NCBI GenBank assembly: GCA_019637675.1
Contig: JAHBVE010000001.1
Span: 496,001-560,000 of the forward strand
Direction: 5' to 3'
DNA length: 64,000 bases
Source: Anaerolineales bacterium
GTDB taxonomy: Bacteria > Chloroflexota > Anaerolineae > Anaerolineales > UBA11579
The notes below the pieces were generated by a model. The model saw nothing but the letters and a program-made list of their open reading frames with translations, searched no databases and was not told the origin of the DNA. Below are positions 25,797 to 32,863 of the stretch, one piece after another. The stretch's first letter is position 1. Each line of letters opens with the position of its first letter. A program made the position numbers and the translations under genes.

Positions 25797-25831
25797 GTTT
25801 ATCTGCGTTCATCCGTGTTTATCTGTGGATG
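25797..25831. repeat. CCACAGATAAACACGGATGAACGCAGATAAACC dispersed repeat
   Basis: Reads on the minus strand from the last codons of the homocysteine methyltransferase gene. Its CACAGATAA provides the last His-Arg and the TAA stop of that gene. Same family as 18697-18720, 26709-26730, 34998-35048, 35771-35829 and 39778-39895. Confidence 0.75.
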
Positions 25832-26697
25832 ATTTCCTTTAGATGCGCAATATGCTCGGGCGTCGTGCCGCAGCAGCCGCCGATAATTTTCGCGCCATCC
25901 GCCAACCATTGGCGGGCGAACTCGGCATAGCCTTCGGGCTGCTCGGCCGCGGTGGGGTCCCAGTTCACATAGTCCTCAGTTTCGCTGGGGTTGGCGTAGG
26001 CGCAGATCGGCAGCGTGGTTGCGGCACGCAGCTCGCGCAGGGCATTGTGCAAGTATGGGGCAGCGGTGCAGTTGATGCCTACGAAGGCCGGGCCGTGCGG
26101 CTCGATGGCGCGCACTGCATCGGCAATGCTCTCGCCGGAGAACAGGCGTCCGTCCAGCTTGCATATATAGCTGACCCCGAAGGGCAGGCCGGTTTTCTTG
26201 GCCGCCTCAGCGGCCGCCTCGGTCTCGGCGATGTCTTTCATCGTCTCGAGCAGCAGCAGATCCACGCCGGCTGCGGCCAGTGTGCGGGCGATCTCGCCGT
26301 GCTCCTGCACATACACCGCGCGCGGCAGCGGCGCCATCGTGTAACTGTCCTCCAACGGGGCGATCCCACCGGCCACGAAGGCCGGCGTGCCACTGGCACG
26401 CACCGCCGCCTGGGCGATCGCCACCGCCAGCGTGGTGAGGCGGGCGGCTTCCTCGCCCAGGCCGATCTGCTCGAGGTTGCGGCGGTGGGTGCGGAAGGTG
26501 TTGGTGATAATGATCTCCGCCCCGGCCTCCAAATAATCCCGGTGGACTTGCTCCACCAGCTTGGGCGCCTCTAGCAGGGCCAGTGCGCTCCAGATCGGCG
26601 TGCTGGTGTCGATGCCGCGGTGCTGCAGCTCAGTGCCGGTCGCTCCGTCCAGCAGGATGGGGCGTGGCTCGGCCAGGCGTTTTAGAAATCGATTCAT
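25819..26697 (-). CDS. Homocysteine S-methyltransferase family protein
   Basis: A 292-residue TIM-barrel enzyme. The start ILLDGATGTELQHRGID, the first zinc Cys in GINCTAAP and the CysCys pair in IIGGCCGTTPEHI are intact, so it should bind zinc and activate homocysteine or a similar thiol. The donor (S-methylmethionine, SAM, or another) cannot be told from sequence. The last two residues and the stop codon come from the repeat at 25797-25831. It is divergent from the acylation operon. Confidence 0.92.
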   Translation of the reverse strand: MNRFLKRLAEPRPILLDGATGTELQHRGIDTSTPIWSALALLEAPKLVEQVHRDYLEAGAEIIITNTFRTHRRNLEQIGLGEEAARLTTLAVAIAQAAVRASGTPAFVAGGIAPLEDSYTMAPLPRAVYVQEHGEIARTLAAAGVDLLLLETMKDIAETEAAAEAAKKTGLPFGVSYICKLDGRLFSGESIADAVRAIEPHGPAFVGINCTAAPYLHNALRELRAATTLPICAYANPSETEDYVNWDPTAAEQPEGYAEFARQWLADGAKIIGGCCGTTPEHIAHLKEIIHR

Positions 26698-26708
26698 GCG
26701 TGGATTTT

Positions 26709-26730
26709 AACCACAGATGAACACGGATGA
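26709..26730. repeat. AACCACAGATGAACACGGATG repeat copy
   Basis: A compact copy of the CACAGATGAACACGGAT family, just upstream of the homocysteine methyltransferase start. Confidence 0.7.
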
Positions 26731-26735
26731 CCCCA

Positions 26736-26810
26736 TAACCACAAAGACACAAAGAGCACAAAGTTGCTTTCCAAAGAACTGCTTCTTTGTGACCTTTGTG
26801 CCTTTGTGGT
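26736..26810. repeat. ACCACAAAGACACAAAG inverted repeat
   Basis: Left arm at about 26737-26763, right arm at about 26783-26810, with a few mismatches and a 19-base spacer. A diverged relative of the perfect palindrome at 11261-11319. The right arm overlaps the region where the -35 of the following operon would fall. Confidence 0.8.
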
Positions 26811-26816
26811 TGCTTT

Positions 26817-26822
26817 TATAAT
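26817..26822 (+). promoter_or_regulatory. Putative promoter of the acylation operon
   Basis: A perfect TATAAT lies 9 bases before ATG 26832. A weak TTTGTG at 26795-26800, inside the repeat arm, is 16 bases upstream. If used, the mRNA would begin at or within a few bases of the start codon. Confidence 0.45.
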
Positions 26823-26831
26823 TGTTTCTCT

Positions 26832-26951
26832 ATGTTCAAGAAACTCCTCTCGCTCGAGAACCTGTACGCGTTGCTCCTTTGCCTCGTCGCCATCCTGCTG
26901 CTCATCATGACCAGCGACAGCGCCCCTCTGTGGATCTATCAGGGCTTCTAG
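26832..26951 (+). CDS. DltX-like acylation microprotein
   Basis: A 39-residue protein: a basic start (MFKKLLSLEN), one membrane helix (LYALLLCLVAILLLIM) and a short outside tail ending in WIYQGF at the very C-terminus. In dlt operons the microprotein DltX has the same size, topology and a C-terminal FxYxxF motif whose Tyr carries the acyl group. Here the first aromatic is Trp, while the Tyr and the terminal Phe are kept. It is followed after one base by the MBOAT gene, as expected for a co-working pair. I identified it by reading the gap upstream of the MBOAT. Confidence 0.75.
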   Translation: MFKKLLSLENLYALLLCLVAILLLIMTSDSAPLWIYQGF

Positions 26952-26952
26952 C

Positions 26953-28350
26953 TTGACGCTCCAGCAGATCTTCGTCTTCGCTGCATTGGGCCTGCTGGCT
27001 GGCCGCGCCTACGGCCGCATCAGCCGCCCCTGGCTGCTGTTCGCCGCCTCCGTGCTGGCCGTGTTCTGGTTGCAGCCCGCCGCGCTGGTGCGCGGCTTCG
27101 ACTTCTGGCTGCCGGCCGCCAGCCTGGGCCTGGCGGCCCTGGTGTGGGCGCTGACCCTGCCGGCAGACGCCCGCCCGAGTCGCGAAGACAAGCTGGCCGC
27201 CGCGGCCTTGGCCGCCGGCGCCCTGCTGCTGGCGGCCACGCGCTACCTCGGCACGCCCATCCTCACTGCCAGCCGTCCGCCCCAGGTCGAGCTGGTGGCC
27301 GCCTTGGCGGCTGTGCTGGCCTTGCTGGCCTGGCTGGCCGCCCGTAGCCTGCGCGGCCGGGCCGCCGCCCTGGGCGCCGCCACATTGGCCGTGCTTGCCA
27401 TCCTGGTGGCCCTCAAAGCCGAGCCGCTGGCCCGCGGGCTCAATGCGGCTTTGCGCAGCCTCAGCGGGCAGGATCCGGCGCTGGCCACCGCGCTCGACCT
27501 CAACTGGCTGGGCTTCTCCTACATCGCCTTCCGCCTCGTGCATGCCCTGCGTGACCGCGCCGCCGGCCGCCTGGCGCACTACAGCCTGCGTGACTTCGTG
27601 ACCTACATCGTCTTCTTCCCCGCGCTGACCGCCGGCCCGATCGAGCGCGTCGAGCGCTTTGTGCCCCAGCTGCACGCCAGCTTCCTGCTCGCGGCGGCGG
27701 AGTTGCAAGCCGCTGGCCAGCGGCTGGTGACCGGCCTGTTCATGAAGTTTGTGTTGGCCGACGCGCTGGCCTATTTCGCCCTCAACCCGGTCCTCGCCGC
27801 GCAGACCACATCCACGCTGTGGATGTGGCTGCTGCTGATTGCCTACGCTTGGCGCATCTTCTTCGACTTTGCCGGCTATACCCACATCGCGATCGGGCTG
27901 GGCCTGCTGTTTGGTGTGCACCTGCCAGAGAACTTTGCCCGCCCGTACAGCCAACCCAACCTGACCGCCTTCTGGAACAGTTGGCACATCACCCTGGCGC
28001 AATGGTTCCGCGCCTACTTCTTCAATCCGCTGACCCGTTTCCTGCGCACGCACAATTGGCCTGTCTGGGCTGTCGTGCTGGTGGGGCAGGTGAGCACCAT
28101 GGCCTTGATCAGCTTGTGGCATGGTATCACATGGAGCTTTTTCATATGGGGTCTGTGGCACGGAGTAGGCCTGTTCGTGCACAGCCAGTTTGCCGCCGCG
28201 CGTAAGGGTCGCCCTTCACCGGCGGCCTGGCAGCACGCGCTCTCGGTATTGGGGACCTTCATTTACGTTGCGCTGGGCTGGGTCTGGTTCGTGCTGCCGC
28301 AGCCTGCGCAAGCGCTGCAGGTGCTGCGCGTCTTGTTGGGGTTAGGCTAA
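26953..28350 (+). CDS. MBOAT family acyltransferase (DltB/AlgI-like)
   Basis: A 465-residue polytopic protein starting with TTG one base after the microprotein stop. The N-terminal 170 residues are hydrophobic and unlike DltB. The MBOAT core has AGPIERVERFVPQ, FDFAGYTHIAIGLGLLFGVHLPENFARPYSQPNLTAFWNSWHITLAQWFRAYFF and the catalytic His in ISLWHGITW (His390), with a second His in GLWHGVG (403). DltB and AlgI use this His to move an acyl group from a cytoplasmic donor through the membrane. The donor here is inferred to be the carrier protein encoded four genes downstream. Confidence 0.9.
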   Translation: MTLQQIFVFAALGLLAGRAYGRISRPWLLFAASVLAVFWLQPAALVRGFDFWLPAASLGLAALVWALTLPADARPSREDKLAAAALAAGALLLAATRYLGTPILTASRPPQVELVAALAAVLALLAWLAARSLRGRAAALGAATLAVLAILVALKAEPLARGLNAALRSLSGQDPALATALDLNWLGFSYIAFRLVHALRDRAAGRLAHYSLRDFVTYIVFFPALTAGPIERVERFVPQLHASFLLAAAELQAAGQRLVTGLFMKFVLADALAYFALNPVLAAQTTSTLWMWLLLIAYAWRIFFDFAGYTHIAIGLGLLFGVHLPENFARPYSQPNLTAFWNSWHITLAQWFRAYFFNPLTRFLRTHNWPVWAVVLVGQVSTMALISLWHGITWSFFIWGLWHGVGLFVHSQFAAARKGRPSPAAWQHALSVLGTFIYVALGWVWFVLPQPAQALQVLRVLLGLG

Positions 28351-28353
28351 ACA

Positions 28354-29472
28354 ATGGATACTCACACGATCTCTCCGCTGCGTTTGCTGCTTAAGGCCGT
28401 GCTGTTGTTTCTCGGCCTGAACCTGCTGTGCGCCGCCCTCAGCCCCATGCCCGCCCTCGGCCAGCTTAGCCTCTACAACAACCTGCTGCCCGGCCGCCAA
28501 CGCCTGCCCTATGGCGATGACCCGCAGCGTTCCTACAACCTCAACCTGTACAGCGTCGAGGCGATGTTCGCCAGCCATGTGCTGGCGGGCACGCCCAAGC
28601 CGGCCGACGAGTTCCGCGTCTTTGTAATCGGCGACTCTTCCGTGTGGGGTTTCCTGCTTGAGAACGCCGACACGCTCACGGCCGCACTCAACGATGCCAA
28701 GCTGCACAGCGCCGATGGGCGCCGCGTGGTCTTCTACAACCTGGGCCATCCCACGATCTCGCTCACCAAGGATCTGATGCTGCTCGACGCGGCCATGCAG
28801 TACCAGCCCGACCTTGTCCTCTGGCCTACCACGCTGGAAGCCTTCCCGTGGAGCAAGCAGCTCGCCTCGCCGCTGGCGCAGAACAATCCGCAGCGCGTGT
28901 CGGCGCTGGCGGAGCGTTACCAGTTGCCGCTCGCCGTTTCCGCTGAGGCCCGCTCGCCGCTCGCCTCGCTCTTCTTCGTGCATGAGCGCCGCAACCTGGC
29001 CGATATGCTCCGCCTCCAGCTCTACGGCTTCGCCTGGGCCGCTACCGGCATCGATGTCCACATCCCCGCCGAGTACGAGCGCCACGCGGTGGACCTGGAG
29101 CCGGATGAAAGTTACGCTGGCCTCGAACCACAACTGGAGCGCGGCGAGCTGGCCTTCGAGGTGCTGGCCGCCGGCATCCAGCGCGCTGCCAACGTGCCGG
29201 TGCTCATCATCAATGAGCCGGTCTTCGCCAGCGATGGGGCCAACAGCCACATCCGCTACAACTCCTTTTACCCTCGCTGGGCCTACGACAGCTACCGCAG
29301 CCTGCTGGCCGCTGAAGCCGAAGCAGAGGGCTGGCGCTATGTGGATCTGTGGCAGGCGGCTGACAATGGCGAGTTCACCAACACGCCGATCCACCTGACT
29401 CCGCAAGGTACACTACAGTTCGCCTATGCGATCATCGAAACTCTTTCTTCCCAGTTCGACCTTAACCCTTAA
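28354..29472 (+). CDS. Membrane-anchored SGNH-like acyl transferase/esterase (DltD/AlgJ-like role)
   Basis: A 372-residue protein with an N-terminal signal anchor (about 10-30) and an extracytoplasmic SGNH-type domain. Block I is VFVIGDSSVWG (Ser95). Block V is NTPIHLTPQGTLQFA (His347), with the usual acid two or three residues before His replaced by Thr/Pro. Other helpful motifs are FYNLGHPTISLTKD and LVLWPTTLEAF. In dlt and alginate systems the SGNH protein takes the acyl group from the MBOAT or microprotein and passes it to the polymer. It begins 3 bases after the MBOAT stop. Its 3' end overlaps the next gene by 47 bases. Confidence 0.85.
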   Translation: MDTHTISPLRLLLKAVLLFLGLNLLCAALSPMPALGQLSLYNNLLPGRQRLPYGDDPQRSYNLNLYSVEAMFASHVLAGTPKPADEFRVFVIGDSSVWGFLLENADTLTAALNDAKLHSADGRRVVFYNLGHPTISLTKDLMLLDAAMQYQPDLVLWPTTLEAFPWSKQLASPLAQNNPQRVSALAERYQLPLAVSAEARSPLASLFFVHERRNLADMLRLQLYGFAWAATGIDVHIPAEYERHAVDLEPDESYAGLEPQLERGELAFEVLAAGIQRAANVPVLIINEPVFASDGANSHIRYNSFYPRWAYDSYRSLLAAEAEAEGWRYVDLWQAADNGEFTNTPIHLTPQGTLQFAYAIIETLSSQFDLNP

Positions 29473-30715
29473 ACTCGCCCTGCTCGCCGTACTGCTTGCG
29501 GCCTGTTCTGGCGGCGCGGCCGGCTCTCCGCAGGCCGCGGTGGAGTCTTACCTGCAGGCGCTCGTCTCGGTAGACGAGGTCGGCGCGGTCAATGCCTCCT
29601 GCTCCGCCTGGGAGGCGCAAGCCCGGCTGGAGGCCGCCGCCTACCAGGGCGTGCAGACCCAGCTCGAGAATTTGGAGTGCAGCCTGCTGGCCCAGGACGG
29701 CGAGTCGGCCCTGGTGAGTTGCACCGGCCAGATCCGCTACAGCTACGCCGGCGGCGAAGACCAGCTGGATGAGCTGGGCGGCCGCGTCTTCAGCGCCGTC
29801 GTGGATGGCGGCGAATGGAAGATGTGCGGGCTGGCCAGCGCCGGTGAGGTGGCCGAAGCGCAAGCCACGGCCACCGCCCAGCCCAGCGAGGCAGCCGCCA
29901 CCAGCACGCCTGAGCCGGCGGCCACCGCCACGCCAGACTACACGCCCACGCCAGACACGCGCCCCTTGCCCGCCGATTGGCGCGCGTGGCCCATCATCCC
30001 CACGCCCAGCCAGTGGCTGGCCCAGGTCTATGCGGCCGGCTTGGCGCAAGGCAACAACCCGCAGCATTTCTCAGTGGCCGGCGATTGCCAGAATATCCCC
30101 AACGCCTTCCTGGGCGTTTACGACATCCCGGCCCGCTTCTCACTGCCGGCCAACGAACAATATTTGCAGGCTACGATCGACAACTTCGCCGGCTCCTTCA
30201 ACCGCGATGGGTTGGCGGTCGATGGCGGCTACAACTTCCCGGCCATCTTCACCCCGCTGCGCGCCGACCCGGCCCAGTGTGACAACGGCGAGACCCCGCT
30301 GGCTTGCGAGATTCGCACCTGGCAGCCTGCCTTCATCTTCATCTCAATGGAGTTTGTCTACGAAGGCCGCACCGCCGAGAACTACGAGCAGTACCTGCGC
30401 CAGGCGGTCGACTATGCGCTGGAGCACAACGTGATCCCCATCCTGCTCACCAAGGCGGATAACGTGGAAGGCGGCCACGCCATCAACGAGGCCACCGCCC
30501 GCGTGGCCTACGAATACGACATTCCGCTCGTCAACTGGTGGCGGGCTGCCCAGCCGCTGCCAGATCATGGCCTCGACCTTGACCGCGATAAAGGCTTGCG
30601 GCCGCCCAACTTCCACATCACTTACGAGGCCTGGAGCGTGCGCTCCTATGTTGGCCTCAAAACCCTCGATACCCTGCGCCAGGCTTTGATAGACTGGGGC
30701 GTGGAGACACCATGA
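29426..30715 (+). CDS. Lipoprotein with SGNH-like domain bearing Cys at the nucleophile position
   Basis: A 429-residue secreted lipoprotein: signal peptide with lipobox LLAAC (Cys27), an N-terminal alpha/beta domain (about 35-140; AAVESYLQALVSVDEVGAVN), a Thr/Pro/Ala-rich linker (145-180) and a C-terminal SGNH-like domain. Block I reads FSVAGDCQN, with Cys221 where GDSL enzymes have Ser; the C-terminal NFHITYEAW has the His (397). It may be a thiol-based acyl acceptor or transferase, or an inactive binding protein. It overlaps the preceding gene by 47 bases and the carrier gene by 4 (ATGA), so it belongs to the acylation operon. Confidence 0.8.
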   Translation: MRSSKLFLPSSTLTLKLALLAVLLAACSGGAAGSPQAAVESYLQALVSVDEVGAVNASCSAWEAQARLEAAAYQGVQTQLENLECSLLAQDGESALVSCTGQIRYSYAGGEDQLDELGGRVFSAVVDGGEWKMCGLASAGEVAEAQATATAQPSEAAATSTPEPAATATPDYTPTPDTRPLPADWRAWPIIPTPSQWLAQVYAAGLAQGNNPQHFSVAGDCQNIPNAFLGVYDIPARFSLPANEQYLQATIDNFAGSFNRDGLAVDGGYNFPAIFTPLRADPAQCDNGETPLACEIRTWQPAFIFISMEFVYEGRTAENYEQYLRQAVDYALEHNVIPILLTKADNVEGGHAINEATARVAYEYDIPLVNWWRAAQPLPDHGLDLDRDKGLRPPNFHITYEAWSVRSYVGLKTLDTLRQALIDWGVETP

Positions 30716-30966
30716 CCGACAAGAACGACATCATTGCAAAACTGAACGAATACATCACGCAGGAGATCCTCAAGCGGCCCGACAAGACTCTCAGCGCCGA
30801 TGAGCCTCTGATCTCTGGCGGGTTGATCGACTCCTTCTCGCTGGTCGATCTGGCGCTGTTCGCCGAGCAGACCTGGGGAGCCGGCATTGACGACACCGAA
30901 CTCAATGCCCAGACCTTTGACACCCTCGATCAATTGGCCGACCTGATCGCAGCGCGTGCAATCTAG
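30712..30966 (+). CDS. Acyl carrier protein
   Basis: An 84-residue acidic helical protein. The phosphopantetheine site is GGLIDSFSLVDL, with Ser41 after Asp. Its short length and the (D/E)PLISGGLIDS pattern are closer to stand-alone or DltC-like carriers than to fatty-acid AcpP. ATGA overlap with the SGNH-like lipoprotein gene. It would receive the acyl-adenylate from the ligase encoded next and present it to the MBOAT. Confidence 0.92.
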   Translation: MTDKNDIIAKLNEYITQEILKRPDKTLSADEPLISGGLIDSFSLVDLALFAEQTWGAGIDDTELNAQTFDTLDQLADLIAARAI

Positions 30967-30968
30967 GC

Positions 30969-31007
30969 GACTAGCTTGCCAGGCGACTATTCGACTGTCA
31001 GCTAGTC
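30969..31007. repeat. GACTAGCT/AGCTAGTC short inverted repeat
   Basis: An 8-bp stem between the carrier and ligase genes with further GACTA-type words. It may be a degenerate dispersed element; no poly-T follows. Confidence 0.4.
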
Positions 31008-31039
31008 ACCTTGTTGGCTAGTCTGGTTGCTTTCAAAGT

Positions 31040-32695
31040 ATGTCTACTCTCGTATCCACCCTGACCGCCCGCGCCGCCGAAGCTCCCCAGCGGCCCGCGC
31101 TCACCTTCCTTGAGCGCGGCGGCGAGCAAACCATTACCCGCGGCGAATTCTTGCGATCCGCCCAGGCCTACAGCGGCCGCCTGGCCGCCGCCGGCCTGAG
31201 TGCCGGGGACCTGGTCATCCTCGTGCTCCAGCACTCGCTCGATCTGGTGTATGCCTTCTGGGGCGCGGCGCTCATCGGCGCCGTGCCCTCGATATTCCCC
31301 TTCCTGACTGAGAAGCTCGACCCCGCCTTATACTGCCAGCGCGTCAAGACTCTGGTGGAGCACTCCGGCGCAAAGGTCGTCATCACCTATCCTAAAAACT
31401 TTGAGCCGCTTTCAGAGCTTCTCAAAGAGTTGCCGGTTCAGATCCTCGTCACAGGCGCTGCTCCGGACTCCGAACTTTTGACTTCTGAACTCTCACTTCG
31501 CGCTGAGGGTGTTTCCTCGGATGCGATCGCCCTGCTGCAGCACAGCAGCGGTAGCACGGGCTTGCAAAAGGGCGTTGCCCTTTCGCACCGCGCCGTGCTG
31601 CGCCAGGTCGAAGCCTACGGCAAGGCCATCCAGCTCGACCCGGCCAGCGATGTGATCGTCAGTTGGCTGCCGCTGTATCACGACATGGGTCTCATCGCCG
31701 GCTTCGTGCTGCCCATCCTCACCGGCACGCATTTGGTGCTGATGTCGCCCTTCGAGTGGGTGCGCCAGCCCACCAGCCTGCTGGATGCGATTGGTCGCTA
31801 CCGCGGCACGCTGTGCTGGCTGCCCAACTTTGCCTACAAGCTGATCGCCCGCAGCCTGCGGCCCGGCGCCGAGTTCGACTTGGCTTCGTGGCGCGGCGTC
31901 ATCAACTGCTCGGAGCCGGTGTACGACGAAAGCCACCAGGCTTTCGTCGAGAAGCTGGCCCCGTTCGGGTTTTCGCCGGATGCGCTGGCCGTGAGCTACG
32001 CCATGGCCGAGAACACCTTCGCAGTTACGCAGACCGCGCTCGGGCAGCCGCCGCGGGTGGACGTGGTCGAGATCGCCGCGCTGCAAGAGCGCGGCGAAGC
32101 CATCCCGGCCACGGCGGGCAAGCGCGTAGTCAGCTGTGGCGCGCCGATCGAGAGCGTGGAGCTGGCCATCTTCGATGGCCAGCGCAACCCGCTGCCCGAG
32201 CGCCGGGTTGGCGAGATCGGCCTGCGCAGCGAGTTCATGTTGAGCGGCTACTACAAACGCCCGGATCTGAGCCAGCAGGCGATAACGCCAGATGGCTGGT
32301 ATTTGACTGGCGACATGGGCTACCTGGCCGATGGCGAGCTATACATCAGCGGCCGCAAGAAGGATCTACTCATCGTCGGCGGCAAGAACATCTACCCGCA
32401 AGACCTCGAAGACATTGCCAACCGCACGGCCGGGGTGTACCCCGGGCGGGCGGTGGCGTTTGGCGTGCTGGACGAGCGCCTCGGCTCCGAGAAGGTCGTC
32501 ATCATCTGCGAGACGACCGAGAACGCCGACCTGGCCGCCGCAGAGCAGGAGCTGCGCGCCAAGGTGGTGCAGGAGACCGAGGTCACCGTGGGCGACCTGC
32601 GTTTTGTGCCGCGCGGCTGGATCCTCAAGACCTCCAGCGGGAAACATGCCCGCACCGACAACCGCGAGAAGTACCTGCGCGAGTTTGGCGGGTAG
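31040..32695 (+). CDS. Acyl-AMP ligase (FAAL-like), loads the acyl carrier protein
   Basis: A 551-residue adenylate-forming enzyme. The P-loop is HSSGSTGLQKGV (168-179). WLPLYHDMGLIAG and PFEWVRQPTSLLDAI are features of the fatty-acyl-AMP ligase/PKS loading group rather than of D-alanine ligase DltA. GWYLTGDMGYLADGELYISGRKKDLLIVGGKNIYPQD is the A8 region, and the catalytic Lys is probably Lys535 in TSSGKHAR. I infer that it activates a carboxylic acid and transfers it to the carrier encoded upstream. It lies 73 bases after that gene with no terminator in between. Confidence 0.9.
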   Translation: MSTLVSTLTARAAEAPQRPALTFLERGGEQTITRGEFLRSAQAYSGRLAAAGLSAGDLVILVLQHSLDLVYAFWGAALIGAVPSIFPFLTEKLDPALYCQRVKTLVEHSGAKVVITYPKNFEPLSELLKELPVQILVTGAAPDSELLTSELSLRAEGVSSDAIALLQHSSGSTGLQKGVALSHRAVLRQVEAYGKAIQLDPASDVIVSWLPLYHDMGLIAGFVLPILTGTHLVLMSPFEWVRQPTSLLDAIGRYRGTLCWLPNFAYKLIARSLRPGAEFDLASWRGVINCSEPVYDESHQAFVEKLAPFGFSPDALAVSYAMAENTFAVTQTALGQPPRVDVVEIAALQERGEAIPATAGKRVVSCGAPIESVELAIFDGQRNPLPERRVGEIGLRSEFMLSGYYKRPDLSQQAITPDGWYLTGDMGYLADGELYISGRKKDLLIVGGKNIYPQDLEDIANRTAGVYPGRAVAFGVLDERLGSEKVVIICETTENADLAAAEQELRAKVVQETEVTVGDLRFVPRGWILKTSSGKHARTDNREKYLREFGG

Positions 32696-32711
32696 GCCGC
32701 CTATCCCAGCC

Positions 32712-32755
32712 CAGCAAGGGAGATATGCCAGCAAGGGAGATATGCCAGCAAGGAT
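32712..32755. repeat. 17-bp tandem repeat (CCAGCAAGGGAGATATG)
   Basis: Two perfect copies and a third partial copy directly after the ligase gene. No spacer or CRISPR-like structure. Confidence 0.85.
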
Positions 32756-32824
32756 TCTTCCCCTGGTCTGGCATCGGCGTTCTGGTGTGGACCGACAAAC
32801 CCGGTCAGAATGACATACAACACA

Positions 32825-32856
32825 AAAAAAAGACCGGCGAAAGCCGGTCTTTTTTG
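32825..32856. terminator. Bidirectional terminator between the acylation operon and ftsH
   Basis: Perfect stem AAAAGACCGGC / GCCGGTCTTTT with loop GAAA and A/T tracts on both sides, serving the two convergent genes. Confidence 0.9.
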
Positions 32857-32863
32857 TTTTTGC

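Noticed and set aside
26953-32695. Standard D-alanine dlt operon
   Set aside because: The ligase has FAAL-like motifs, gene order differs, and there are two SGNH-type proteins; I therefore call it dlt-like only.
32712-32755. Possible CRISPR array
   Set aside because: The 17-bp units are directly adjacent with no spacers, and no cas genes are present.
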